NCBI GenBank assembly: GCA_000169995.1
Contig: AAZW01000022.1
Coordinates: 1-64,000 of the forward strand
Direction: 5' to 3'
Length of the DNA stretch: 64,000 nt
Source of the DNA: Vibrionales bacterium SWAT-3
GTDB lineage: Bacteria > Pseudomonadota > Gammaproteobacteria > Enterobacterales > Vibrionaceae
Part shown: piece by piece, positions 32,207 to 40,650 of the stretch
Numbering within the stretch: the stretch's first letter is position 1
How the letters are laid out: each line of letters opens with the position of its first letter
Notes under the pieces: model-generated
What the model saw: only the letters and a program-made list of their open reading frames with translations
The model's database searches: none
Told to the model about the DNA's origin: nothing
Made by a program: the position numbers and the translations under genes

Positions 32207-33454
32207 ATGGCTGCTAAACAGCTAAAAGGTGTGATTCTCAGCGTAGAAGATACGCTTATTAACACCGACGGTAAGATTAAAACAGACGTGTTCGCTGAGG
32301 TAGAGAAGTTAATGGCTTTCTTTACACTTCGTGGGATTAAGCCTGTGTTACTTGCTAACCGAGCTTGGACACTTACGGATAACGACGGCAACAAAAAAGA
32401 CCTTTACGACGAGTTCGAGAAGCATTTTAAAGACCTAGCAATCTTTACTCGACAGCGTGACTCCAAGATTCCGCCTAAGCCACGCGCAGCAGCAACTCAG
32501 TACGTTCTTGATGAAATGAGGTGGGAATCTAACGAAGTTATCTATATCGGCAGTAGCGACGATGATATGCGCACTGCTGTAAATGGCAAGATTCTGTTCT
32601 TGCGTGCGACTTGGTACAGTAATAATACTGACTACGGCTTCGAGTTTAGCGAACCGAAAGAACTTGCTCGCTTCATTGATACGCTTTGTCTACGTGAGCA
32701 CTTCTGGAGTCATGAAGTCAAAGACGGTGACTTTGAGTACTACGCGTTAGCCCCGTTCAGTACGTACAAGCCAGAGTTCAGAAAGTACTCTGAAAATGGA
32801 CGTGCAGCAGCTAAGTTCGGTCAAGGTGATGTTGACTTCTGGCTTGGCGCGCTAGTTACTAGTATGTACTTTACTGGCATTCATCAGCGTATTGATTTCA
32901 TTGCTGCCTACCCTGGGCATAAAGCAGGAGTTGGCAACGACAAAATGAACGATGATCTTATGACTTTCGGCAAATGCTTCAACAAGGGCTATTTGCATGA
33001 TTTGATTGAGCGTCACACTACAGCGACCAAATCTCAGAATGCGCGTAATGCTGGCATTGTGATTGACCACCATAATCAGCTCAACACTATTAAGCTGAAC
33101 AAGCTACCAACAAAGAACTACAAAAAGCCTTACGTAAATGCTCCACTAAAGCGCAATAAAACAGTTTTGCTAGTTGACGATATCTGCACAAAAGGCTGGT
33201 CACTTGAAGCTGCTCGTAAGTACGTCGAACGCACTGGCGCTAAAACAATCATGGTTACATGGCTAAAGACCATCAACACTGACATTCAATCAATCGGTGT
33301 TACTCCAGTATTTGACCCTTATCAAGCAACGACATTTACCAAAATACCATCAGGAAAAACGTACGGCTATCACGCATATCACGTAGACGGTGCTGCTTCA
33401 GAGGAACTTGGCGAACAGCTACAGCAATACATTGATTGGGATTGGCCTGTTTAA
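32207..33454 (+). CDS. HAD-like plus phosphoribosyltransferase two-domain protein
   Basis: 415 residues. The N-terminal third resembles a HAD phosphatase fold (ILSVEDTLINTDG, then IKPVLLANR and VIYIGSSDDDMRTAVNGKI), but the nucleophile Asp of DxDGT is replaced (S-V-E-D-T), so it is probably not an active phosphatase. The C-terminal part is a type I phosphoribosyltransferase with PRPP loop TVLLVDDICTKGWSLEAAR (about 320-338). ATG follows TAAGGAG and is 9 bases after dprA, so the two are cotranscribed and end in a clear terminator. Substrate unknown. Confidence 0.8.
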   Translation: MAAKQLKGVILSVEDTLINTDGKIKTDVFAEVEKLMAFFTLRGIKPVLLANRAWTLTDNDGNKKDLYDEFEKHFKDLAIFTRQRDSKIPPKPRAAATQYVLDEMRWESNEVIYIGSSDDDMRTAVNGKILFLRATWYSNNTDYGFEFSEPKELARFIDTLCLREHFWSHEVKDGDFEYYALAPFSTYKPEFRKYSENGRAAAKFGQGDVDFWLGALVTSMYFTGIHQRIDFIAAYPGHKAGVGNDKMNDDLMTFGKCFNKGYLHDLIERHTTATKSQNARNAGIVIDHHNQLNTIKLNKLPTKNYKKPYVNAPLKRNKTVLLVDDICTKGWSLEAARKYVERTGAKTIMVTWLKTINTDIQSIGVTPVFDPYQATTFTKIPSGKTYGYHAYHVDGAASEELGEQLQQYIDWDWPV

Positions 33455-33467
33455 TCCCATTGATAAT

Positions 33468-33497
33468 AAAGCCCTAGCCATACGTTAGGGCTTTTCT
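33468..33497 (+). terminator. terminator of the dprA-PRTase unit
   Basis: AAAGCCCTA / TAGGGCTTT around a 9-base loop, followed by TCTTTAT, 14 bases after the stop. Confidence 0.8.
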
Positions 33498-33553
33498 TTA
33501 TCACCTCCCCTTTAGCGTAATATCTCTATCATTTGAGTTGCTGACCTAGTTAT

Positions 33554-33973
33554 GTGATAGAAAGCAATAATGCAGATACTCGTTGCTTAAGAGCACCGAC
33601 TAACAGCCAAGACACAGCTCGTGCTAAAGAGTCTATGACTGACTTTTTGAAAAACATGAAACACTCTGTTTCAGGTTGGTTCATCGAAAATAAGTTAGGT
33701 GTAAGCTTGCATAGTCATGAGCTTATGCGTCTATTGGATGAAGCTAACAAGGGATGTGTTCTATTCATTGAGCAAGTAGTCCGCCTAACTCGTTTGACAG
33801 CAGAAGACTGGAAACGACTAAGGCGAATCATCGAAGACAAGCAAGTGCATATTGTTTCGATGGATTTTCCGACAAAGAATATCTTAGTACTGCCCCTAAG
33901 TGAAATTACACAGGTTGTGTTTGTCAGCGTGATTATCGCTAGTATGTCTTTGCCCCAAAGTTTGTTTGGATAG
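33554..33973 (+). pseudogene. serine resolvase N-terminal domain, degraded
   Basis: The protein (about 139 codons) matches the catalytic domain of Tn3-type resolvases: RCLRAPTNSQDTARAKESM, ENKLGVSLHSHELMRLLDEA, LFIEQVVRLTRLTAEDWKRLR, VHIVSMDFPT. The catalytic Ser of the R-A-S-T motif reads Pro (RAPT), the first beta strand is missing, and the C-terminal HTH is absent. It is a remnant. Confidence 0.75.
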
Positions 33974-33980
33974 CCCCAAA
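33945..33980 (+). repeat. degenerate TGCCCC boxes
   Basis: TTTGCCCCAAAGTTTGTTTGGA followed by AGCCCCAAAATTTG, at the 3' side of the resolvase relic. They resemble the TGCCCC-AA-ACGTGTTT box elsewhere. Confidence 0.5.
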
Positions 33981-34210
33981 ATTTGATAAGATTAATTTAG
34001 TCAACAGTCTCATTTCAAAAAAATTTATTTCCTTATCCGGACGCTGTAGTTCTATCGGTAGTTCACAAAGTAAATAGAATACCTTTTGCCTTGATTGTGC
34101 AACAAATTGCTTTCAAAATCGTAGCTTACTTTTGGACTTACTCAGCGCTCAAGGAAGTGTCTTGGTAAGTCAGAACTTAAACGAATCAGTAAGTGTTTGC
34201 AGGTGATGTC

Positions 34211-35038
34211 GTGAAAAAAATTATATTAGGTGCTCTCTTCAGTGCATCGGTCTTTGCTTCCTCAAGTAAAGATGTTCCAACGATGAATGATAAGAACGGT
34301 TATGTAGAACCGTTTCAGATGTTTGATAATGTTTATTATGTTGGGGACAAATGGGTTTCATCATATGCAATTGCCACAGATGATGGACTAGTAATAATTG
34401 ATACTCTTGATTCCCCTTATTCTAAGTGGATTCCTATCAACCTTAAGAAGTTAGGGTTAGAAGATAAGCCAATAACGCACATATTGGTGACGCATGGACA
34501 TTCTGACCATGTTGGGGGCGCTCAGTTACTTCAAAAGATGTATGGTTCTAAAGTTGTGATGACCAAAAGCGCTCATGAGCTATCTATACAGCAATCAAAT
34601 AAAAGCAAAGGTGAGAACAAGTTCCTTCCACCAAACCTAGACATAGAGATAAAAAGCGATAGCTCTATGGTTATTGGTGATCATGAGTTTAAGTTCTATC
34701 TCACACCGGGTCACACTGAAGGTGACTTTTCCCTAGACTTCACAGTCGAAGATAACGGTGTTGAACATCGTGCTTTTATCGTTGGTGGTCATAGCGTAAG
34801 TGGCAACGATCCAAAAATGATTGACCAGTTCTTGAGTAGTATGGAGAAAATTAGAAAGATTTCACTCCAGTCGCCTGTTGTGAGCGTTAACCTTTCGAAC
34901 CATCCACATAAAAATTACCTATTTGAGAATAGGGAGAAGTTAGGTGCAAATGGGAACACATTTATTAGTGAGACAAACTTTTTCATGTTTCTTAAGCAAC
35001 AAGAAAACTTAGCTAAGAATAAAATAAAAGGGCTGTAA
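34211..35038 (+). CDS. B3-like metallo-beta-lactamase-fold hydrolase, secreted
   Basis: Starts at GTG 34211 with AGGTGA just upstream. The signal peptide is MKKIILGALFSASVFA (16 residues). Zinc-site motifs: H-x-H-x-D-H in THGHSDHVGG, a third His in LTPGHTEGDF, and a later His in LSNHPHKN at the position expected for subclass B3. About 275 residues. The family includes carbapenemases but also many other hydrolases, so resistance activity cannot be claimed from sequence. It lies as a single cargo gene between two recombinase relics. Confidence 0.75.
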   Translation: MKKIILGALFSASVFASSSKDVPTMNDKNGYVEPFQMFDNVYYVGDKWVSSYAIATDDGLVIIDTLDSPYSKWIPINLKKLGLEDKPITHILVTHGHSDHVGGAQLLQKMYGSKVVMTKSAHELSIQQSNKSKGENKFLPPNLDIEIKSDSSMVIGDHEFKFYLTPGHTEGDFSLDFTVEDNGVEHRAFIVGGHSVSGNDPKMIDQFLSSMEKIRKISLQSPVVSVNLSNHPHKNYLFENREKLGANGNTFISETNFFMFLKQQENLAKNKIKGL

Positions 35039-35181
35039 TAGTTCTGAAGATAATGTGTAGTCTTCTCTGCAGCGATACCGAAGATAATCCGTTAAATGCT
35101 AAATTGGCAAAGCCAGTGACAAGCTTCTGCCCATACCCTTCCAACTACAATCGTGATGACCAAATAAAGAAGGAGGTCATC

Positions 35182-35778
35182 ATGGTGATTTTCAACAAAA
35201 CAAAACGAAGTGGCGTCAAAAAGCCTTTTCGGCTTGAGGAAATATGGCGGATCAGAACCAGACTAGAGATTGAAAATAGTTTAATGCAGCTTGCGGTACT
35301 TAACTTAGCTATTGATAGCAAACTTAGAGCGAGTGACTTGCTCTCGCTCAGGGTTTGCGATGTATCTTCGCAAGATAAGATATTTAGTCGTGTTAAGCAT
35401 ATTCAGCGAAAAACAGACATTGAAGTTCAATTTGAAATAACGACAAGAACTCAACAAAGTCTAATGAAATGGATTTTGATTTCTTCGCTAAACGCCAGCG
35501 ATTATCTTTTTCCAAGCCAAAGATGAAAGCAACAACCAATTAGCTATTCTTACTATAGAAATCTAGTTAGAAAGTGGGCGTCAGATCTTGGGTTGGATTC
35601 GAACCTGTATGGCACTCACTCAATGAGGCGAACCAAAGCTACATTGGTCTATGCAAAAACGAAAAACATTCGAGCGGTACAGCTTTTACTGGGACATACA
35701 AAGGTAGATAGCACGATTCGCTATCTTGGTGTTGAATTAGAAGATGCATTATTGCTTTCAGAAGGCACTGATTGTTAG
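35182..35778 (+). pseudogene. short tyrosine integrase with in-frame TGA
   Basis: A strong ribosome site AAGGAGG precedes ATG 35182 (MVIFNKTKRSG). The frame covers box I (SKLRASDLLSL) and stops at TGA 35524-35526 after FPSQR. The same phase then continues KQQPISYSYYRNLVRKW and contains the rest of the catalytic set: THSMRRTKATL (H-x-x-R), LLLGHTKVDSTIRYLGVE (His, Tyr). The intact form would be about 198 residues, like small integrases common in vibrios. Broken by one nonsense codon. Confidence 0.8.
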
Positions 35779-35786
35779 TTGAAAGG

Positions 35787-35807
35787 AACCCTATTTATTA
35801 GGGTTTC
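35787..35807 (+). terminator. possible terminator after the integrase relic
   Basis: AACCCTA-TTTAT-TAGGGTTT, short AT-rich stem with few trailing T residues. Confidence 0.45.
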
Positions 35808-35908
35808 AATTTGCTAATAAATGGAGTTTTGATTAGTGTAATTTCGGGGAGCACCACATACTACTCAAGGGGGTGCCACATACCGCAATACAATAAGGAT
35901 ACAAATTA

Positions 35909-36685
35909 ATGAAGTTTGCCTTGTTACAGTTTCCTATTAGTGCGAAATCAACTGATAATTATCAAACGATTAAGAGAGCTATATGTGAAGCTAGCGAAAA
36001 TGATACGCAAGTTCTACTTACGCAAGAGTGTGCTTTATCAGGCTACCCACCCGTAGAAATTAGTTCTGTTTCCAACATAGACTTTGAACAACAAGATATT
36101 GCTTTCAATGAAATAATTGAGCTTGTAAAAGAAAAACAGATCTACCTCTTTCTTGGTTGTATCCGTCAGTGCGGTGAACGTGCGGCCAATTCTATCGCTA
36201 TCATAGAGCCTTCAGGTTACGTGCAATACTATGACAAAAGAGCACTATGGGGTTGGGATGCTGATAACTTCGTTGTAGATAGTAATTTTAATGGCGTCGT
36301 TGAGATTAAGGGTATTAGGATTGGTGTTCGAGTTTGCTACGAAATTCGATTCCCAGAATACTTCAGAGAACTATACAAAGAAAAAGTCGATGTTACGGTT
36401 GTTTGTCTATGCGACGTTCAAGACAAACCTGACGACAACCGACTCTCAATCATCAAATCACATCTAGTATCTCGGGCTATCGAGAATGTATTCACAATCA
36501 TTTCTGTCAACTCCTCGACCCTAGAGCAAACCGCCCCAACTAGTGTTATCGACCAGCATGGCAATACTTTAGTGCAAGCTGTGCGTAATAGTGAGTCAAT
36601 AACTTATTATACCTATGAAAAAATTGAGAATGGTTTCGGTGCTAAAGGGCTTATAAAGTATTCAGATGAGTTACTAGGGATTTAA
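35909..36685 (+). CDS. carbon-nitrogen hydrolase (nitrilase superfamily)
   Basis: 258 residues with the Glu-Lys-Cys triad in order: E in LLTQECALSGYPP (about residue 40), K in VQYYDKRALWGWD (about 111), C in GVRVCYEIRFPEY (about 149). This superfamily cleaves or forms amide bonds on small molecules (ureidopropionase, NAD synthetase glutaminase domain and others). The substrate cannot be named. Stand-alone cargo gene; ATG preceded by AAGGA. Confidence 0.85.
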   Translation: MKFALLQFPISAKSTDNYQTIKRAICEASENDTQVLLTQECALSGYPPVEISSVSNIDFEQQDIAFNEIIELVKEKQIYLFLGCIRQCGERAANSIAIIEPSGYVQYYDKRALWGWDADNFVVDSNFNGVVEIKGIRIGVRVCYEIRFPEYFRELYKEKVDVTVVCLCDVQDKPDDNRLSIIKSHLVSRAIENVFTIISVNSSTLEQTAPTSVIDQHGNTLVQAVRNSESITYYTYEKIENGFGAKGLIKYSDELLGI

Positions 36686-36810
36686 CAAATAAGAGTTAAA
36701 TTCTGCGATATTTTTTAGAGGAGAACTCACATCGATTGTTTCTTCAAGGTCTTTCTAGATGCTTTTTCTAATCTGACAGAAGTAATTTAGAGTAAATAAG
36801 CTAACGTATT

Positions 36811-36890
36811 TATGTCCAGAGTCTTCATAGACCTGAAGTTTTACTCATGGCACTTTTCTCAAAAAGTGCCAGTTAACTCAGATCTGCCCC
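36811..36890 (+). repeat. hairpin-box repeat, copy 1 (partner at 60373)
   Basis: ATGTCCAGAG-CTTCAT-GA-CTGAA..., a TGGCACTTTT-CTC-AAAAGTGCCA hairpin, and GATCTGCCCC. The same ordered blocks occur at 60373-60454. Confidence 0.8.
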
Positions 36891-36980
36891 ATGGTGTTTT
36901 GAATAAGGTTCTACATTACGGCTAGTAGTCCATTATGCTATAAACTAATCTAATGTCATTTTCGAATCGAGAAACGGCTT

Positions 36981-37232
36981 ATGAGCAAGAAAAAGCTATC
37001 AGAAAAAGAACTGCTTAAGGGTATTACACCTAAGACTGCCCACGCTGATGGGCTTGCTACAGTTTCATTAGATGAAGTGGGCCTAGAACCCTCAGAAAGC
37101 GACTATAAAGCCGTTTTGAAAAGAATTGAATCCTTGTTTGATGTGGCTGAACCAGGCACACCCAAAGGTGATGAGCTTGAAAAGCTAGTAATTTGGGTTG
37201 AAGGGTATGAAGAAGATCACTTCCCATTTTAA
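36981..37232 (+). CDS. small HigA-like N-terminal domain protein
   Basis: 83 residues. The C-terminal half (ESDYKAVLKRIESLFDVAEPGTPKGDELEKLVIWVEGYEEDHFP) matches the region before the HTH in HigA-type antitoxins, but the frame ends there and no HTH follows. The N-terminal half (LLKGITPKTAHADGLATVSLDEVGLE) resembles short antitoxin tails. No toxin gene is adjacent. Orphan or truncated antitoxin is the best reading. Confidence 0.6.
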   Translation: MSKKKLSEKELLKGITPKTAHADGLATVSLDEVGLEPSESDYKAVLKRIESLFDVAEPGTPKGDELEKLVIWVEGYEEDHFPF

Positions 37233-37284
37233 ACTAGCTAACCTTCAGTTTTGCCTCAATCAATTTAGATAGCAGTAAAATAAT

Positions 37285-37307
37285 TTGTGCAAGAAGTCCT
37301 TGCACAA
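37285..37307. repeat. variable-stem hairpin 4
   Basis: TTGTGCAAG-AAGTC-CTTGCACAA, 9-base stem, 14 bases before the structured unit D. Confidence 0.8.
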
Positions 37308-37320
37308 TTGCTCTTACTTT

Positions 37321-37615
37321 CAGATACGACAAAGCCACAGGCTTTGTATAACAGCTACATACAGAATGTTTTCATTAATTTGAATTCTGGGTGCGGTGCC
37401 AGGTATTTCATCACCAAATATGGGAGGGAGAGTACCTTAGGCTTATCGTATGTCCTCGGTTGGCTGCTTTGCAATTCCGCTAGATTCAAATTGATACCAT
37501 TACTTCTGGCCAGACAGTAAATAGTAACTCAAAGAATAAAGCAGGGATAACCGAGGCTCTCGCTATTAGTGTAAAGCGAAGAACCGAATGCAGTAAGCTT
37601 ACTTCCTCAAAGAAA
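37321..37615 (+). ncRNA. conserved structured non-coding unit, copy D
   Basis: About 290 bases shared with 40331-40638 but with no common reading frame. Stems seen: ACAAAGCC / GGCTTTGT; CAGAAT / ATTCTG; outer CCTCGG (37454-37459) with CCGAGG (37551-37556), enclosing CTGCTTT with AAAGCAG; an internal near-perfect TTACTTCTGG-CCAGACAGTAA; and a final GTAAGCTTAC. These stems are kept in the other copy, with base-pair-preserving changes or loop inserts. Candidate structured RNA or recombination site; no known family recognised. Confidence 0.55.
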
Positions 37616-38226
37616 CAAGCTAACGCAGTTCATAGCTATCACGCCTCTGTAATTCAAATAGTCACTCGACTAAAAGGTTTAATTATCATGGTCGAACACA
37701 GCACTCTATTAGTTGATCCTTTTGGTCGAAGTTAGAATTTGAGCATAACCTCGACCAGAAAAGTGAATGTTCTTTCTTTTTCGACTAAAAAGTTTAAAAG
37801 AATTGGTCGAGAGATTGCCGGCCTTGTCGCGTCTCATGAAAATGCCAGCATTGTTAGGGTGGCCTCAATTATTGCTCCAGAAACATTCAATATCGATAAG
37901 CATTAATCCTCCCCCGGAATACAGAAGTGAAGCTTTTGATATTTTCTATGTGGGCCAATTGGTACTCACTACTTCCTGGGAAACTTCTCCAAGCTCTCGC
38001 TACTAATTTACTTATATAATGCCATGGGCTCTTTAGCTAACTTATACGAAGACAATTCGCTGAATGTATGATCTAGCGAAATTAGGAACATAACTCGAAG
38101 TGTCAAAGCAACGCTACTAATAAACTAGCAAACCTCTCTGTTTAGGACCGTTTTTTAAGTGATATGATCGCCCTCTAATGCTTACTACTATCAACAATGA
38201 TCCAACGGGGTTCATCCCCTATCTGG
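37616..38226 (+). other. spacer between unit D and the IS3-family element
   Basis: No solid gene. A GTG-started frame at 37763-37906 (47 codons, ending RVASIIAPETFNIDKH) has protein-like composition and could be a fragment. Several GGTCGA and CGACTAAAA blocks recur between 37670 and 37810. Confidence 0.4.
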
Positions 38227-38279
38227 CAGGGTAGTTGTCACTGTTAAAATTTAACCAGTCTGGGCGATAAAGAGTAATT

Positions 38280-38780
38280 GTGTCTCGTATCTCAATAGAA
38301 AGAAAAGAAGCTATATTGAAGAAGCTATTACCTCCCTATTCGATGTCAGTTAAAGAAGTGTCGGAAGAGGAAGGAATCAGTACTGCGACCCTGTATCATT
38401 GGCGCCAGCAACTCAGACGTTCAGGAGCCGCCGTGCCAAATAGTAACACTTCATCAGAGCAGTGGTCTGCTCAAACTAAACTAGCCATTGTCGCTGAAAC
38501 CTACTCAATGACAGAAAGTGAACTCAGCCAATATTGTCGTGAAAAAGGTCTTTTTCCAGAGCAAATCCAAAGCTGGCGCAGCGAATGTATGCAAGGGTTT
38601 AAGTCGAGTAAAGAGCACGAAGCTGAAGCAAAGAAGCAGGCTAAAGCTGACAAACTTGAAATCAAAGAGTTGAAGAAAGATTTACGACTCAAAGAAAAAG
38701 CACTCGCTGAAACGGCCGCCCTCTTGGTACTAAGAAAAAAGCTGAGAGCCTTTTACGGGGAAGAGCCAGAGGACGACTAA
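38280..38780 (+). CDS. IS3-family transposase OrfA
   Basis: 166 residues with two helix-turn-helix units (SVKEVSEEEGISTATLYHWRQQLRRSG at about 23-50 and SELSQYCREKGLFPEQIQSWR at about 80-100) and a leucine-zipper-like coiled coil (about 115-150). The GTG start at 38280 is plausible. A -1 slippery heptamer near the end (38735-38741) allows fusion to OrfB. Confidence 0.85.
   Translation: MSRISIERKEAILKKLLPPYSMSVKEVSEEEGISTATLYHWRQQLRRSGAAVPNSNTSSEQWSAQTKLAIVAETYSMTESELSQYCREKGLFPEQIQSWRSECMQGFKSSKEHEAEAKKQAKADKLEIKELKKDLRLKEKALAETAALLVLRKKLRAFYGEEPEDD
38735..38741 (+). promoter_or_regulatory. -1 frameshift heptamer producing OrfAB
   Basis: A-AAA-AAG in slippery phase (codons AGA AAA AAG). The -1 frame then runs without stop through GCT GAG AGC ... 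into the OrfB frame at 38807, as in IS150-type IS3 elements. Confidence 0.8.
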
Positions 38781-38806
38781 CCTCAACCGATGAAAGGCAG
38801 ACCATA

Positions 38807-39814
38807 GTGACTCTTATCCTTGAAGCGAAGCAATGTGGATGTCGTTTAGAGCCAGCTTGCCATGAAGTTCAAATCGACTTGAGAACATATCGTCGCTGGT
38901 ATCAGCAAGGAGAAGTACAAGCTGACAAAAGGCCAATATGCCTCAGGCCTGAGCCTGCTAATAAGCTGTCGCAGGAAGAGCGTGATGCGATAATCGAGGT
39001 GTGTAACCGCTCAGAGTTCGCAAGCTTGCCTCCAACTCAAATCGTCCCGACATTGCTTGATAGAGGTGAGTACATCGCCTCTGAGTCGAGCTACTACCGA
39101 GTGTTGAGTACGCAGGGGCAACTTCACAAGCGAGGTCGTCAGCGGAGCAGACAGAAGCAAGCGAAGCCAACCAGTTACACAGCGACGGACTCGAACCAAG
39201 TCTATACTTGGGATATCACTTACTTACCCTCAAAGGTTCGAGGTCAACATTATTACCTGTATGTCATTGAGGACATCTACAGTCGAAAAATTGTTGGTTA
39301 TGAAGTGTATGAGCATGAATGCGGTGAGCTGGCGTCACAACTTCTGCAAAGGACGTTGATGCGAGAGCAGTGCTTTAATCAAGCGCTGGTTCTTCACTCG
39401 GATAATGGTGCGCCAATGAAGTCGTTGACGTTCAAAGCTAAAATGGAAGAGTTAGGTATTACCTCGTCATATAGTCGCCCAAGAGTCAGTGATGATAACC
39501 CTTATGTCGAGTCATTGTTCCGTACAGTTAAGTACATGCCAAACTGGCCAACAAAGGGCTTTGAAAGTCTCGATAGTAGCCGAAGTTGGGTTGAAGCCTT
39601 CGTACTCTGGTACAACACCGAGCACAAGCACAGTAAGCTAAATTACGTCACGCCTTCAGAGCGTCACAATGGAAAAGATAAAGAGATCTTGAAGCGTCGT
39701 GTAGAGGTATTGTTCGCTGCAAAACAGCGAAAGCCTGAGCGGTGGTCTGGTGATATCAGGAACTGTGCGCCTGTTGGTGACGTTCATCTGAATCCAGAAA
39801 GAGAAGCTGCTTAA
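38807..39814 (+). CDS. IS3-family transposase OrfB (DDE integrase core)
   Basis: 335 residues, rve-type catalytic domain: first Asp in YTWDITYLPSKVRG (about 125-140), second Asp in LVLHSDNGAPMKS, and Glu in NPYVESLFRTVKYMPNWP, the D-D-35-E arrangement. A GTG start is assigned at 38807, but translation is probably by frameshift from OrfA. The C-terminal region is typical (VLWYNTEHKHSKLNYVTPSERH). Appears intact. Confidence 0.9.
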   Translation: MTLILEAKQCGCRLEPACHEVQIDLRTYRRWYQQGEVQADKRPICLRPEPANKLSQEERDAIIEVCNRSEFASLPPTQIVPTLLDRGEYIASESSYYRVLSTQGQLHKRGRQRSRQKQAKPTSYTATDSNQVYTWDITYLPSKVRGQHYYLYVIEDIYSRKIVGYEVYEHECGELASQLLQRTLMREQCFNQALVLHSDNGAPMKSLTFKAKMEELGITSSYSRPRVSDDNPYVESLFRTVKYMPNWPTKGFESLDSSRSWVEAFVLWYNTEHKHSKLNYVTPSERHNGKDKEILKRRVEVLFAAKQRKPERWSGDIRNCAPVGDVHLNPEREAA

Positions 39815-39923
39815 TAAGCAAGCAAATGATGACAACTACCTTGAAAAACACCGCATCCTTAAGGTTATGATTTGTAATTATTAAAATCTTTAATCTTACT
39901 TTGAAAACTTTTAAGTAATCACA

Positions 39924-39940
39924 CATCGCAAGTTGCGATG
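39924..39940. repeat. variable-stem hairpin 5
   Basis: CATCGCA-AGT-TGCGATG; an outer alternative pairing ACATCGCAA / TTGCGATGT spans to about 39957. Confidence 0.75.
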
Positions 39941-40159
39941 CGCAAGTTGCGATGTGGAGTGAAAACTATCTAGAGTCTTGCTCTCTGTTAGGTAGGCTAC
40001 ATATGGCTCAGATTAGAAAACTATAGGTACCTATCACGTAACTCAGAGATCCCCCAACGTTTCAGGAGCCACAGTAAAACCCATAGGACTAGCTAATGAA
40101 CAATTACCGAGGAACCCTCAGTAGTTGCAGAGTTTGCAACAACCCCTACATGCCCAAAT

Positions 40160-40180
40160 TGTCCAATAGCCTGTTGGACA
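40160..40180. repeat. variable-stem hairpin 6
   Basis: TGTCCAATA-GCC-TGTTGGACA (one T-G pair). Confidence 0.8.
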
Positions 40181-40196
40181 AAGTTTAATACCTAAA

Positions 40197-40219
40197 TTTT
40201 GCAAGAGGGTCTTGCAAAA
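40197..40219. repeat. variable-stem hairpin 7
   Basis: TTTTGCAAGA-GGG-TCTTGCAAAA, perfect 10-base stem. Confidence 0.85.
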
Positions 40220-40222
40220 ATG

Positions 40223-40239
40223 CGAAACAAGTTGTTTCG
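40223..40239. repeat. variable-stem hairpin 8
   Basis: CGAAACA-AGT-TGTTTCG; the box TTTGCCCCTAAACGTTTAG follows at 40250. Confidence 0.8.
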
Positions 40240-40330
40240 TAAATCGTCTTTGCCCCTAAACGTTTAGAGCATAAGAAACTATCAATAGATTAATTTGTGT
40301 GTAAGCCTGTTGCACCAGTTTTTTTAGTCC

Positions 40331-40640
40331 CAGATACGACAAAGCCACAGGCAATGCCTATGGCTTTGTAAACAACTACAGAATGTTTGTCATTCAAAAC
40401 GAAGAGGGAACACATTCTGTGTGCAGCGTCGGGTGTTTTATCACCAAAGTATATGGAAGGGAAAGCACCTAGACTTATCATATGTCCTCGGTGGTCTGCT
40501 TTGCAATTAAGCCAAGTTCAATTCGATACAATTACTTCTGGCCAGACAGTAAATAGTACATCCAAGAAAAAGCAGGGATACCCGAGGCTCTCAACGTTAG
40601 TTTAAAGCTAAGAACTGTATGTGGCAAGCTTGCTTCTGCC
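40331..40640 (+). ncRNA. conserved structured non-coding unit, copy E
   Basis: Second copy of the unit at 37321. The first stem is extended by an inserted inner hairpin (AGGC-AAT-GCCT) inside ACAAAGCCA / TGGCTTTGT. The second stem is longer (CAGAATGT / ACATTCTG). CCTCGG / CCGAGG, CTGCTTT / AAAGCAG and TTACTTCTGG-CCAGACAGTAA are unchanged. The last palindrome is GCAAGCTTGC against GTAAGCTTAC in copy D, a paired change. It ends in a TGCCCC box at 40638 that abuts the IS1111-type element. Confidence 0.55.
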
Positions 40641-40650
40641 CCAAAATGTA

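Larger units (their letters stand above)
38227..39843 (+). mobile_element. IS3-family insertion sequence
   Basis: Two overlapping-phase ORFs are bounded by imperfect inverted repeats CAGGGTAGTTGTCAC (38227-38241) and ATGACAACTACCTTG (39829-39843, two mismatches). The exact outer ends may extend a few bases. No convincing target duplication was seen. Confidence 0.8.
39844..40330 (+). other. hairpin-rich non-coding region
   Basis: No gene. Contains hairpins at 39924-39940, 40160-40180, 40197-40219 and 40223-40239, a small TTGCAGAGTTTGCAA at about 40125, a TGCCCC box at 40251, and a degenerate hairpin near 40300. Confidence 0.6.

Noticed and set aside
37287..37520. 77-codon frame across structured unit D
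   Set aside because: The corresponding frame is not kept in copy E, where a different frame is open; conservation follows stems rather than codons.
40387..40605. 72-codon frame across structured unit E
   Set aside because: Not shared with copy D and lacks a ribosome site.
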